NCBI GenBank assembly: GCA_022376465.1
Contig: JACDTU010000021.1
Location: 478,922-542,921, forward strand
Reading direction: 5' to 3'
DNA: 64,000 nt
Source: Cubamyces lactineus
Taxonomy: Eukaryota; Basidiomycota; Agaricomycetes; Polyporales; Polyporaceae
Part shown: one piece after another, positions 22,807 to 34,880 of the stretch
Layout: every line of letters starts with the position of its first letter
Position numbering within the stretch: the first letter of the stretch is position 1
Position numbers and translations under genes: made by a program
Notes under the pieces: generated by a model
Database searches by the model: none
The model's input: the letters and a program-made list of their open reading frames with translations, nothing else
Told to the model about the DNA's origin: nothing

Positions 22807-24676
22807 ATGTCTGGTTCACAAACTCCGAACGAGATGCCCGGCGAGGTGCGTGTCTTCTCGGCGCCGTAGACTAGCTGGCGAGGTCAGAGTCGCTGACGAT
22901 GCGCGTCATGATTGCCTCGACCCGGTCGGCCTCCACGCCATCTGCACATCCGCCACCACCCCGGCCCATCTTGTCGTCTTCGCGCGTTCTCGTCATGCCG
23001 CGGCGACCGTCGACCTCCAGGGTGTCCCCGCAGCGCAGAAGAGCAGCTGGTCCAGCTTCGTCAAGTCGTACGTGCTCCCTCTGTGGTTCGACCCACACCG
23101 TACCCGATGCAGATCACTTACATGTTCCCACTTCTTGTCTTGGCTCGCCCAGCATCGTCTCGTTCTCCGGAGACCTCTCATCTCTTACCGCGCCGCCCTT
23201 CATCCTCTCTCCGATCTCCCTCACCGAGTTCCCTGGTGCGCCACCTCGTGTTGTCTTATCTGCTGGCGGCTGTGATTGACGCGCGCGAGAACAGCGTATT
23301 GGTGTGAGAGGCCAGAGCTCTTCGCGGCGATCGCGGACGCGAAGGATGAGAAGGAGCGGGCGATTGCTGTTCTCAAGTGGTTCATCGTGAGTACGGGATT
23401 CTATGGGCCTCTGACGTTTGTGCTCATTGCCCCGCCACCAGAGTACCCTGAAGGGGCAATATACCTCGCGTAATGAGAAGCTTGGTTCTGAGAAGAAGTG
23501 AGCATCCTCTCACATTCCCCATAAGATGTGGTGTAGCTAACCTGCACCAAGGCCTCTGAACCCCGTTCTCGGAGAGTGAGTACTGAAACTACTACCCAAA
23601 CGGCTCGGGTGGCTCATCATCCTGTACAGGCTCTTCTACGGTTTCTGGCCCGACCGCAATGGACGCGGACAGACTAACCTCGTGGTCGAGCAAGTTTCGC
23701 ACCACCCACCCATCACAGCCTACTATATCTCCAACCCCCAGAAGGGCTTGGCACTGCAGGGCCACAGCGCGCAGAAGACGAGCTTCTCGAGCGGTAGCAT
23801 CGTCGTGAAGCAGATCGGCCACGCCATCCTCACCGTCGACCTCCCCGACGGGAAGAAGGAGGAGTTCCTGATCACACTGCCTCGCCTGCGCATCGATGGT
23901 ATCTGGTATGGCTCTCCGTACATTGAGCTTACCGGTATCTCCTACATCCAGAGCTCTTCTGGATGGCTGTCAACGGTAAGTCCAGCGCATACATATATGC
24001 CTTTGCTATGTATAATTCATCTCGCGCCGGCATCCTGTCCAGATCGACTATGAGGCCAAAGAGGGCCGTGGCTACTTTGGCCTATCGTTCGGGGGCAAGT
24101 CGCACTTCTTTAAGGCGGTGCTGACTGCGCCCGGCTCATCGACGCCCGTGAAGCGGTACGAGGGCCTGTGGCACGAGACGTCGAAGGACTCGGACACGGG
24201 CGAGATCTTCACGGATGTGCGCACGCCGAAGGAGGAGGTCACCGTCGGGCCGGTCGAGTCGATGCTTGACTTTGAGAGCAGGAAGCTCTGGCAGCACGTT
24301 GCGCGTGGGATCCGGGAGGGCGACTACGAACTCGCGAGCCGCGAGAAGAGCAAGATCGAGGTGTGTATAACTCGTTATCTTCATTCGTTGTGGATCCGGA
24401 CTCATGACGCGCGAACTTCCTCAGAACGACCAGCGCCAGCGGAGACGAGATGAGCAGGCCGCAGGCACGCGCTGGCAGCTCAAGCACTTTGAGCACATCG
24501 AGTCCGACCCCGTCTGTACGTACTCTCGACCACGAACCTCACCGCCTCCTTGCATAGTGCGCGTATTGACACGCTTATTCGCAGACGAGCGCCTCGGCCA
24601 GCTGTTCAACGCGAACCCACCAAAGGAGGATACCTACGTGTTCATGAACAACCGGGACTTCCCGCCGACCATCTGA
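22807..24676 (+). CDS. Oxysterol-binding protein homologue, Kes1/Osh4-like
   Basis: Lipid-transfer protein of the OSBP-related family that exchanges sterols and phosphatidylinositol-4-phosphate between membranes. It is the short form without PH or ankyrin domains. The start at ATG 22,807 gives MSGSQTPNEMPGE, then after introns SSWSSFVKS, IASFSGDLSSLTAPPFILSPISLTEFP (lid region) and YWCERPELFAAI. The family signature EQVSHHPPITAYYI is in the exon near 23,680-23,720. It is followed by LRIDGIWYGSPYIELTG, GYFGLSFGGKSHFFKAVL and the C-terminal KRYEGLWHETSKDSDTGEIF and FMNNRDFPPTI, ending in TGA at 24,676. Roughly nine exons with short introns. Complete. Confidence 0.9.
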
Positions 24677-25125
24677 GAGTGTGGCCCAGTGGGCGGCTCG
24701 GACGCCGGGCATTGAGTCTTGGATGTCGATATTGGTGCAGGGGTTTTGTGTGACGCGCCGGGGGGGGGGGGGGGCTGCCAAGGACTTCGGGTATAGTGCG
24801 CGTACGCTGGTCGGGTATCGCCCTGTACTACTATTATAGTAGAGATGATTGTATTTTTCCCTGTTGGGTAGACCCCTGCGCTTGAAGCGAGTTCGAAGTT
24901 GGACGTACCCACGGGTTAGCACTATGAACGTGCCCGTCGTGAAGTGATTAGCACCGGCAATGGACCGTGTGGGTAGTAGATTGAGAGGCCATACAGTGCT
25001 GTTCATACGCTACACCAGGCTTGTGCTACATACGTCTTCCAAGAATGATTACGTCTATGTGTACAGTGCGAATGCAAGAACTCGGAGATCCGGAACCAAA
25101 ATTCACAGACGGGCTTCAAAAACGT
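24677..25125. other. Convergent 3' intergenic region with poly-G tract
   Basis: Lies between two convergent genes. Contains an uninterrupted run of 15 G residues at 24,760-24,774. No gene seen. Confidence 0.6.
24760..24774 (+). repeat. G15 homopolymer
   Basis: Fifteen consecutive G residues 85 bp after the stop of the oxysterol-binding protein gene. Confidence 0.9.
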
Positions 25126-26930
25126 TCAAGAGTGCGTCGACGCCCAATGCACCGTCACCGTCCCCGACTCGACCTCGCTGGTGCCGCTAGCTCCTGGGCC
25201 GCGGCCGTAGCAATGACCACCGGGCCTAGCGCTGCCCGCCGCGGGGAGATGGTACACCGCGTCCCGCAGCTTCGGGTCCCGGATCTTGAGCATCAGGCGG
25301 GACATCATGGATGTCGCGATGCTGCACAGGACGGCGGTAGAGAGGTCAACGAGGGCCACGGGAGAGATGGAGTGGAAACGGTCGACGGTCGACGGTGGAA
25401 GGGGGAGGGGTGAGTCGATGTATGTAGGACGGACGGGCGATTACGCAGCATACGGAGGAACTTGGAGAAGGGACGTACACGTTGGTAGCGGTGACGCTGA
25501 ATCCTCTGTATACCCGCTGTTCGTGGCGGGACGTCGTGGCGGGGTTCCAGAGGGGGTGACACCGGACAAGGCCAGAGGAAAATGATAATTGCGGTCAGGG
25601 TCGAGTCGGGGGCTAAGAGATGCGTATATGTAGACGTACGTGGGCGAGCTGCAAGATAGGTTAGTCAGGGCGTGGAGCAACGTTTGTAAGGGGAGTGGGA
25701 TGTATGCTTACCAGACAAGTGAGGATATTCGTGAGGTGACAGACGAAGATGAGCCTGTGGAAGAGAGGGAAGGGGGGTCAATCGCAGTTTCATCCGACCT
25801 CGACCTCGTAGCATAGTAGGCAGATGCAGTACCCAAAATAGATGGTGCCTAGATGTGACAAGCCATTAGCAGTGGCGCCCGGCCCAGGAGGGGTTTAGAA
25901 CGATAGTAGGACGTACCGTCCCGGAGCAGGAGGGCGAAGAGACTGCCGTGCCATAGCTTGCCGGCTTTGAAGACCCGGACAAACGTCAGGCCGAACACCA
26001 CAGCGTCGAAGATCAGGATGCATCCCCATATCGCCGCCATGTCTACGTCCAGAAAAGCCGAGCCACGAAGGTGTTGAGTAGCCTCACGTATCCCACGGCG
26101 GCGGCGTTGACTCACATTGGCCTCTACAGCACGAGATCTCAGTATCAGCCAAAAACAACGTTCCGCCTAAGCACATTTGAGGAGAACGGTGCTCACTGTG
26201 TTCGGGACATCGTCAGGTCGCAGCCGATGCTTTCTCCCACCTGGGCGATCTTGTGCTTTTCGGTGGACTGCCATGCCTTGGCAACTGCCCACTGCATAAG
26301 GCGGGTGGGTTCAAATCTGTGTTGCAGTAGTAGGGTTGTAGGCTGACTCACGGCGCTGATGATGCATTCGGCTCCGCACAATCCAAGGAGTGATAGCAAG
26401 ACCCGGCGACTTCGACCACAGAGGGCGTACGTCCGCATGATTTGTAATGCTAGCAGCGGTGGAGGGAGTTATATAATGCGCTGATTAAACTAAGGCAGAG
26501 ACGGGAGGTGGCGGCAGGTAGTACGCACCGCCCACGATAACCTGCGTGACGCCGGAGAAGAGTTGATGATACATTTGTAGTCGATTACATCTAATAGGAA
26601 GTGAGCGGCCTAGCTGCTGCGCTGATAATAAGGGCGACGTACGACTATGTGAGACACCGTGGTCAGTTTTACACAATGACTGATGAGTTGATTGACAAGA
26701 TTTACCGTTTGCGAGTTTGTGCGGTAGAATTCCACGAAGACGGGTATAGTTGCGAAGAGGGACAGATAGCGGTTCACGAAATAGAGTACAGACGTTACGG
26801 AGATTGTAGCACCCCAGAACCTCTCGACTTCGTGGCGGATGGTGAGGGTGTAGTCGTAATACAAGATCGCTAGGAAATGTCGACCGAGGGCATGTGAGGC
26901 TCTTGCAGCGGTAGAACAGACTGAAGTAAT
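25126..26930 (-). CDS. DUF6533-type seven-helix membrane protein
   Basis: Predicted seven-helix protein of a family expanded in mushroom-forming fungi, function unknown. Near the N-terminus ILYYDYTLTIRHEVERFW is the DUF6533 hallmark (aromatic-DY-LT-EVE..W), followed by VTSVLYFVNRYLSLFATIPVF. Later exons encode MRTYALCGRSRRVLLSLLGL (the usual RxYAL-xxR-xVL segment), MAAIWGCILIFDAVVFGLTFVRVF and LVDLSTAVLCSIATSMMSRLMLKIRDP. A polar Gly/Ser-rich tail ends VHWASTHS. The gene is broken into about seven exons; the middle ones (25,440-25,900) are poorly resolved. The start codon is not found; it lies upstream of 26,930, perhaps within 26,930-27,060. Confidence 0.65.
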
Positions 26931-27960
26931 TGAACGGGCGACTGACCGAAAGCGGCTGCAGATACGGAGCGTATCACTTTCAGCGAGCTTGCACTAGCCA
27001 GCGTGGGTAATAATTAGCAGCCATCGTAGGTGTATCATAGACTATTGAGGTGGCATACATTGTTATGGGGTAGGGGTCCATCTCGGCGAGGACCACGGGC
27101 GTGACCAGCACTTGAACTAGCGAAGGACGGCGTAGAGAGGGGAGCCTACTCGCCAGGGAGTGAGCACAGGGACGCGAGATGAATGGCGCGGCCAACCGAG
27201 GCGAGATAGCAGGGCTGAAGAAGCCCAGAGGCGAGCACTGGCAGTGGGGTGCTCTACTGCTCAAGCCTACTTATGCGTAATCCGCCAAGTAGCTGCTGCT
27301 GCTAAACAGACAGTGCCGTCGGCTCGCACGCGCTGACAGCTGTCTTCTGGATACTCTTATACGGCATCCTGTTTACCTCCCAGGGCACGGCCGGTCCATT
27401 ACGTCCTAGGGCCCGAATCTATGGCACGATCGTTCCAAGAGGGCAGTCGACCAGTGTAGCAATTTGGCAGCCCGCTACTCATTGCCTACTGTTCATCGTT
27501 CGTCGTACGTCGCACCTTCTCCACCGGGGCTTGTGGGCGCTGTCAGCGCGATGCATGATCCCAGGAGCTCGCACGAAGAGCTGCTGTATATAGCCAAGGT
27601 AGCAGCTGTGGCTGTGATTGTATTGCGGCACAATGTTAAACTGCTAGAGTTGGAGAGGAGAACAACGCGTGCAGGCCTCTAGTCAGATAGTGCTCTGAAC
27701 GAGAATTTTCGAAGCAACGTACGCGTCTGATGCAGTCCCGAGCGCTACGATGCGAAGCTCGCGCTACAACACTTTCACCGTCGAACCCATCCTCGGCAAG
27801 GGCGTCCTACAAGCGGGGAAATAATGAGCACCAACTGTGGAAGCTACTTCGCGGAGGACATGCAGGCAGCGCAGTCAGAGTTTCATCACACTCACACGGT
27901 TTGATTCACGGGCTTTGGAAGGCCTCTTTCCGCTCGAGTCCACCGATCACGACACCAGGT
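26931..27960. other. Intergenic, no gene recognised
   Basis: May contain exon 1 of the DUF6533-type gene. A minus frame at about 27,000-27,090 reads YATSIVYDTPTMAANYYPRW but cannot be joined with confidence. Otherwise nothing seen. Confidence 0.35.
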
Positions 27961-28260
27961 CGTGTTGCTGACTTGGGCAAGATGAGATGATACACAGCCA
28001 CCACGGTAATGAGCTCAAGGTATACACGGCGATGTTGAACAGAATGATAATCGAACAATGGCTGACAGGAGGCCTTTGTTCTCCAGGTCCACTCGACATC
28101 GAGTACCTGTAGGGATGTTAGGACGAAGATGACCGCACCGAAGACTGGGTTGGCGCACCATGCGGTGGCCATGTCTACAGACGACATCGTTGTCGATTGC
28201 AGGCAAGGGAAGAATCGTCTGGGAGCTCCTACGGTCTCGGGAACATAGGTCTCCATGTGG
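27961..28260 (-). pseudogene. Decayed fragment of a DUF6533-type membrane protein
   Basis: A minus frame reads VDMATAWCANPVFGAVIFVLTSLQVL, paralleling VDMAAIWGCILIFDAVVFGLTFVRVF of the neighbouring intact gene. A hydrophobic continuation (IIILFNIAVYTLSSLPWWL) follows in another frame. I do not find the N-terminal DUF6533 motif or the other helices nearby, so this looks like the remnant of a tandem copy. A poorly resolved live gene is less likely. Confidence 0.45.
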
Positions 28261-29416
28261 CATCGCACTGACGACAGCTGTAAGTTGCCTGGTTTTGGAC
28301 ATCTTGGAGCTTCTTGTTGGACGAAGGCCGTGTATCATCAGTTGCGTCTGGTCTTCCGCAGGGGATCCACAGGGAAGTTGCATGCTTCGCTGCCATGGGA
28401 AAGATACGGAGAGACTCGCCCAGAGAGATATGATGCCATGAAGGGACAAGCTGCGAATCTGGTGACGGAATGGACAAGAGTCTTCACAGAGTTGATTCCG
28501 CAGCGTATGCGGTGGGAAGGAGCAATCTCGGTTGACTCAGAAGTCGGTCACCCAAGCGTACGTCGCGCCAGTACTGCTCGGGTTTCAGCCACCGAGCAGC
28601 GATATGTCGGGAAGGCCCTGGGAGCGCCCCAACTTGGGTGAGTAGCTAGAGAGAGAGAGGCGTGGAAAGATAAATGCACTGCAGTCAAAATAGACACAGA
28701 GGCCTTGAGTACCCGCCACGAGCTCGAGTTAAATCCGGGCGTCCACCGTGTACTGTAACATGTCTTTCCAGTCCGGCCGCACTCTGATTTGCGAAGAGAA
28801 CACCCACCTGCTAACGCGCTCGAATGCGAAGATAGACGCAGTGTACCGTTGGGGAAGACCTATTCATGAATCAGTACCACGTAGATGCACCGAGGTGAAT
28901 GAACCAAAAATATCTTCTCGGAAGACGCTCTTGCCCTCAACTGGGCAATACCAGCGAAGAGCATTCATAACTCCCGTATCCAGGGAGGCGTTCGTGTACC
29001 CACATGGGTCGTACGCCTTCGGATAAAGTGCCTCCCCTGATCTGCACCACCAGCTCAACTTGTGCTCCTACTCGCGCGTCGAAACGTCCGCATCCACGCC
29101 AACGCAGTGGCTTCTGTGCCTCGGCGCGTGTCGCATTAGGTCCGTTCCTCCTAGACTCCTCCTTCGGATTGCTTCTCGGAAGCCTTCGGATCCTACAGAG
29201 GCCCCGTATGCGCTATCGCTGGCATGCGAGGCTCACTACCGCGGAACGAACGTGCGCAGGCCCGTATGCCGTAAACTGACGCACGCATCGAAGCCAGGGC
29301 CAGCTGATGCGCTGTGGCTCGCGTTCATAAGTGCGTGCACAGCGAAGGGAAGGGGACCTCTCCCAGTGCTCAGTTGCGCATCCTTTACCTCCGAGGCTAG
29401 CGATAACAAGGTCGAC
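28261..29416. other. Intergenic, no gene recognised
   Basis: Several open frames of about 60-130 codons occur on both strands, without motifs or splice chains. Presumed non-coding plus the promoter of the SurE-like gene. Confidence 0.4.
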
Positions 29417-30671
29417 ATGCGGTGCAGTTGGACGCAGATTGCACAGGCTGCCCTCGCGGTGCTATTGATGGAATCAAGGGTAACCGTTGCGCAGAAGGTG
29501 CTGTTAACAAACGACGATGGCTGGGCTGTCGCCCAGATCCGCGCACAGTACGGCTCGCTCGTCCAAGAGGGCTACAATGTACGTACCGTGCAGGCCACCC
29601 ACCTACGCACACAGTAACGTAGGGATCTTCTTGGATAGGTGGTGCTTTCCGCGCCGGCGGAAAACAAGAGCGGAACAGGATCCTCAAGTGCCCCGCCCAC
29701 GCCGCTGCAGTCGCCATGCGAATTTGACACTTGCCCTACGGGATCGCCGGCGGAGGGCTTCAACGCGAGCAACCGTACGTCCGTGCAAGCTGATCCGGTA
29801 GTGCGTTTACTGATCTGCTACGGTTTAGCTCGGTTGAACTACGTCAACTCCTTCCCGTAAGCGAGTATGATGAACTGAGGAATTGAGGTCGGCGTGCTCA
29901 CGGTCATCCCAGGGTCGATTCGGTTCACTATGGTATCCAAACCCTGGCACCGAAATTCTATGGCTCTGTTCCCGATTTCGTTGTAAGCGGACCGAACGTC
30001 GGAAGTGAGTACTTCAGCCGAGCTGCTACACCACGTACCTCAGAGATTGACTCCATGTACATAGCCAATCTCGGAACGGTGACACTCAACTCTGGGACAG
30101 TGTAAGCACTGGTTTCCTCAACGTGCATCAACTTCACAAATTCACTCACTCACCGGATAGTGGCGCGGCTTGTGAGGCTGCAAAGGAAGGCATCCCCTCG
30201 ACCGCTTTCTCTGCCTCCTCGCTCTCCCAGGTATCCTACACAACCCTTTCATCAGAACCCACCTCCCCAGACACGCTCTCTGCTCTCATCTACGCGCGGC
30301 TCACCACAAACTTTACTTTCATTCTTCTCTCCTCACCTGGTACTGGGCCGGTGCTTCCACCCGGGATCACGCTCAACGTCAACTATGGCAGCACAACGTT
30401 CTCGTCTTCGGGCGCGCCGAACGGGGATTGCGCGAGCGCGGACGACTTCACGTGGGTCTTCACGCGCATCCTACAGAACGATGGTGAGGTCGACGTCGAA
30501 ACGTGCGGGAGCACGCGCCTTCCGGATGAGACGACGGTGGTGCACGCAGGGTGCTTCGCTAGCGTTTCCGTGATGAACGCGAGCACGAAAGCGGACGTCG
30601 ATGCTGCGACGCAAGGGGCTGTGTTGGCGCGTTTGCAGCCTTCGGGACTGTTGTCATGCTTCGACGGGTGA
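29417..30671 (+). CDS. Secreted SurE-like phosphatase/nucleotidase, copy 1
   Basis: SurE-fold protein; bacterial and yeast SurE enzymes are metal-dependent 5'/3'-nucleotidases. ATG 29,417 opens a hydrophobic leader (MRCSWTQIAQAALAVLLMES), followed at once by VLLTNDDGWAVAQIRAQYGSL. That segment contains the conserved NDDG metal-binding motif. Further family blocks are VVLSAPAENKSGTGSS, PVDSVHYGIQTLAPKF, PDFVVSGPNVG, NLGTVTLNSGTVGAACEAAKEGIPSTAFS and LPPGITLNVNYG. The last exon ends LLSCFDG. The leader suggests secretion, unlike cytosolic SurE. About six exons. A convergent paralogue lies at 33,644-34,880. Confidence 0.83.
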
Positions 30672-30874
30672 GCTGTTAGGCATGTAAGAGACGGCGAGTG
30701 TGAGGGGAGATTGGCTCACCTTCTGAGACTTACCTAGTGATACGTTGGCATACTTGAGAGGTAGAGCTAAGAAGTAGTGCATTAGATAGGATGGTAAATA
30801 TGGGTATCTCGCCCGTGTACAGTCATGAGAACTCGTCAAGTCTGTCATCCGCCGTGACCTCGAGTCTACAGCTG

Positions 30875-32030
30875 TCATGAGTGGTCCGTATTTCGCGCTT
30901 CCCCGCCGCCCCCAACTACCTGGAGTTGAGCCATTTGCAGCTCAAGCGCGCTCTCCTGATGCACAAAGCCATGCGCCTCGACCGAGGTCTTCGTCATAGC
31001 GTACTCCGTCTCTCGCACTGTCTCCTCCGAGCCTTCGCCAGAGCCCTCATCGCTCCCATCGCGGTCAAGCTCCAGGTCGGGGAAGAATAGCTGCCCCAGT
31101 CCTAAATCATGGCACCGCGTCATCTTGAGCAGCATGCCGAGCCCGAGGTCTTGTACAGCATTTGGACCATGGGGTGCGTCAAGGAGGTCCCATGTTGCAT
31201 CATCGAGCTCCTCAGCCATGCGACCCCATGTTGACCGGATGGCGCCGGGGTAGTTGTATGCAGCCAATATGAAGCATACGGGAGAGCCTGCATAGCGTAA
31301 ACGATGGAACAGAAGGTGTAGAAGTATCGGAACTCACAGAGCCCGCTGAGTTCCTGCTCTCGCGCGAGGTAGGGAGAGGCCCGCGTCTCGTCCCGCTGTT
31401 CGCCATTGTCCCCGGCCAGGTGATCGGGTAGAATGTCACCTAGTCTGTACAGCCTCTGGCAGGCGGGGCATATTCGCGATGACCTCCTGCTCTTGTTGTA
31501 CCATAGGATCTAGGATGAACCTAGTGAACCGGAAGCATGTCTCTCTCAATCAGCAGCAGGCGTACCAGTGCGGTCTCCTCAGGCAGTACGGTGCAGAGCA
31601 TTTGCAGGACAGCCTCTTCTGCAAACTCTGCACACAGTTCATCGTCAAATGAGGGAGGCGCTGCGAAGCGCGACGAAAGGAACGCTCGAGGGTCTTTCAC
31701 GCGCGGACCGTTCCCAGGGTCGTAGATGAAAGGCTTCTGCAGTAGCATTGGGGGTATTTGCTGTTCATGCTCGTCGATAGGCGGCGGCACTATTTGTTGT
31801 ATATCCGGCTCTTTCTGGTATATGTCGTGGTGTGGTTGCGGAGGCAGACTGTATGTTGAACCTTCCCCCGAGACATCCTGGATAGGCTCGGAGAGTGAAG
31901 GTGGAGTGGCTGGTGCAGGAGTCGGACTCGGTGACTTGGACGACGTCGGCGGAGGTTGCTGTTGTAATAGTTTCCTGTCCTTCTTGTTATGCGCGTTCCT
32001 CTTCTTCTTCTGGTTTCGTGGGCCGGGCAT
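30875..32030 (-). CDS. Conserved-looking protein of unknown function
   Basis: Not recognised. ATG 32,030 starts a basic N-terminus (MPGPRNQKKKRNAHNKKDRK), then a Pro/Ser-rich linker, then FIYDPGNGPRVKDPRAFL and a helical acidic stretch ending LCTVLPEETAL. A 56-nt intron (GTACGC...CCTAG, about 31,526-31,581) must be removed to join ILWYNKSRRSSRICPACQRL and YRLGDILPDHLAGDNGEQRD. A second intron after EQELSGL leads to CSPVCFILAAYNYPGAIRS and STWGRMAEELDDATWDLLD. The acidic C-terminus ends EARNTDHS. The CPAC and CSPVC cysteines could bind metal. The basic lysine-rich start suggests a nuclear or RNA role, but that is inference only. Confidence 0.6.
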
Positions 32031-32252
32031 GGTTGTCTTGAGGAGAGAGGTTGAAGTAAGAGACAAGTACAAGCTCAGGCGCCCCTCGAGCTCACCTTGA
32101 CGCGAAGGTCACCGTCACCATCACGATCGGTCACGTCACATACTTACACTCTCAGGCTAAGTACTCGCCTGACGACTTTCGTGGGACACACCTCAGTCGG
32201 AGTAAAAGAAACTGATTGGACTATGTCGTGGAGTTACACGGACTACCGCAAA

Positions 32253-33038
32253 TTACAGAAGCGAAGCGAGGGCCAAAACTACCGGCACCACCAACAACGC
32301 AGGTAAGCCTATTGCACTAGCCCCGTTCCCACTCCCTCCCGTCGGGCTCGATACCCCACCGTCGGTCCCAGTGCTAGTCTTTGATGGCGTGCCGCCGGAG
32401 CTCTGATTCGTTTGTCCGGACTTAGCCGTTGGTGTGGCTGTAGCAGCCGTGCCAGTAGGAGCACTGGCGACCTGCACCTCGAACGCGCTGATAGCCTCCG
32501 TAGTCGTCGCGGTCGAAACGATGCCGGCGGCAGAACCGACGGCTGTACATGCAGCAATGCCGCTGTTCAGCACACAGTCGATCGTGATGGCAAAGCTGAG
32601 CGAGGGATCGTTTTCGATGAGGTGCGCGTCGGTCGCGCCAGCGACAAGTGTTGCTATATGGCAGGACAGTGAGCATGCTCTTCCTTACGAGTCGTAAGAA
32701 GAGGTATACTCACCAGAAGTAAACAGTCCAGAGTCCTCAGTCAGCGACCCGCTTGCCACCCCAGGGCCGATGCGCCATGTTGTGTGTCCGCTGTTATCGA
32801 CACCCTCGATGTCCGCCGTGATGGGCTGAGGGTCTAAGAGAGGGATGTAGAGGGAGGTGGCAGCGGCATCTAGTGGGATAATGTGAGCTTGTGCAATCAT
32901 CTGTAGGCTTACACACATCGTCTTTGAGCTCGATCTCAATCGGAGAGGTAGCGTGCAACATGCGACTCGTGCATACGGTGACTCACTTTGTGCCCCGAGA
33001 GTAAAGAGGACCGCAAACGCCCAGAAATTCTGCTTCAT
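32253..33038 (-). CDS. Small secreted GPI-anchored-type protein
   Basis: Signal peptide MKQNFWAFAVLFTLGAQ from ATG 33,038. An intron of about 100 nt follows, then MIAQAHIIPLDAAATSLYIPL, DPQPITADIEGVDNSGHTTW and ITIDCVLNSGIAACTAVG. A Thr/Ser/Gly-rich stalk (TATPTAKSGQTNQSSGGTPS) precedes a hydrophobic C-terminus (GLPALLVVPVVLALASLL). Leader, O-glycosylation-type stalk and terminal hydrophobic tail are the layout of fungal GPI-anchored wall proteins. The core is similar to what I recall of unnamed basidiomycete proteins. No enzymatic motif is seen. Three exons, 3' end at 32,253. Confidence 0.72.
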
Positions 33039-33643
33039 ATTCGATTGAAAGTTGGTAATGACCGTGAACCTTGTAAAGGAGAGGATGTCGCGCTAATCGC
33101 ACGAGGCAGGTTTCTGAGCCGATATACCTAGGAAGAATTCGTAGTTCGTCAACAGGCGACAGAAGCTCACTCTGATCAACGCACGTCCATTATATACTGC
33201 CCGCCGACGCCTCTTCAAATTTCACACTCCTGTCAAACCCTGGGAGACGCGAGGCTGTCGAGGCACTATAGTACACGTTTGCTGATCAGTAGCATGTACC
33301 ACACAACGATCAACTGTCCTAGCCCCGGCGGCGTCTTGCGTGATCGCTAGCCTCCCGCAGCGCTAGTGATTGAACGCCTATGTATGATGGTTTTGAGAAG
33401 GTACCTATCGTTGTGGAAACGGCTGTAACTGACTGTGGTCTTTGGTGTGCGTTGGTGCGATAGAGAACGCGGAGACAACCCCCCTCAGTCGGTGCATCTC
33501 GCTTCGCGACACGCTATGTGTCTTACAGAATAGTCCAATCCCCTCTCTCATCCTCAACGCCAAAGCGCTGGCGGTCACCGGTCACCAGCTGCCTCGCGGA
33601 GATCCCTCTGCCCTCTGCCCTATGACGCATACACCCCCACCTC
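33039..33643. other. Intergenic, no gene recognised
   Basis: Promoter of the GPI-type protein gene and 3' region of SurE-like copy 2. Nothing else seen. Confidence 0.45.
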
Positions 33644-34880
33644 TCAGCTTGGTAGACAGCTGAACGACAGTGCTTGGAGGCGGTCCATCACGTGTGCCTG
33701 CATCGTCGCGTTCGCGTCCATCTTGCTCTGCGCGTCAAGCACCGACACGCTTGCGTAGCACCCCGCATCGACGACACTGCTCTCTGTCGGGAGATGGTCC
33801 GAGCCGCACGTGTGCACGTCCGTCGCGAACACGTTCCACACCAACCGCGAGAAGACCCACTCGTAGCTCGCCGCGCTCGGGCAGCTGTCGATCGCCGCGT
33901 AATTTACGTTCACGATCACGCCCGCGGGGAGGAGCGGACCAGGGCGCGCCTTGGCCGACGCGATGAGCGCGTCGACAAAGGTCGTGGTGAGGTCGGAGTA
34001 GATGCGCGCGGCGACGGACGACGTCGCGTTCGCGTCGGTGGTGAGCGTGGTGTATGACACCTCGGAGCCGCTGACGCCGGAGAACGCGCCTGCGGGGACG
34101 CCAGAGCGGGCAGCTTCGCATGCGGCTCCGCTGGCCCGGTGTGCCGTAAGCATGTGGTGGCAGACGTGACGAAAGCAGGGAAGGCTTACACAGTGCCAGA
34201 GAAGAGTACCACGAGCCCGAGGTTGGCTGTTGTATGCGCGTTAATGCCAGACAGAGCGTAGAGATAGGGTCTACATCATCCTCACATCCGACGTTGGGGC
34301 CGCTCACGACGAAGTCGGGCTGAGCTCCAGCATAATACTTCGGTGCCAAAGTCTGTATGCCGTATCTGGCAGCGTCCACTCTGGAGATCCAATGTATGAG
34401 ACACATGCTGTGTACTCTTCCACACGAGAACTTACGGATAGCCATTGACATAGTTCAAACGCGCTACAGAACCAGCATTAGGACGATTCCAACTGAAGAA
34501 CGTTGGTCCTTTGCTTATGCTCACGATTGCTAGCGTTGAACCCCATAGCAGGAGATCCCGTGGGACAGGTATTGAATTCGCAAGGTTGGGTCAACGGCTT
34601 GGGAGTAGTGGACAGCGAACTCTTCCCCGACTGGTTCAGTGCTGGCGCCGACAACACAACCTACGTTACAACACGTCTAGCGGACCGAGGAAAATAGCGA
34701 TAGAATGCACAAGAGACTGACATTATGACCAGCGCTGCTGAGCGCGTCAAACTGCTGGCGTATTTGCGCGGTTGCCCATCCGTCGTCGTTGGTCACCAAA
34801 ATGTTCGACGCCGATGCGAGAGCGCAAAGAAGCGAGAGCGACAAGGCAGTCGAGTACATCGTTGGGTAGACCGGATGCAA
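33644..34880 (-). CDS. Secreted SurE-like phosphatase/nucleotidase, copy 2
   Basis: Paralogue of the gene at 29,417-30,671, convergent with it. Two in-frame ATGs (34,880 and 34,859) are possible; the second gives a clean signal peptide (MYSTALSLSLLCALASASN). ILVTNDDGWATAQIRQQFDAL carries the SurE NDDG motif. RLNYVNGYPVDAARYGIQTLAPKYY (split by an intron), DFVVSGPNVG and SGTVGAACEAARSGVPAGAFS-type blocks match copy 1, with the same intron pattern. The last exon contains LLPAGVIVNVNYAAIDS and ends LQALSFSCLPS. The shared leader and exon structure indicate an old duplication. Cys residues in the C-terminal half (DSCPSA, HTCGSD, DAGCYA) suggest disulfides in a secreted enzyme. Confidence 0.83.

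Noticed and set aside
28255..29279. Several 90-130 codon plus-strand frames
   Set aside because: Biased toward frequent rare-looking codons with no motif, no splice continuity and no similarity I recognise.
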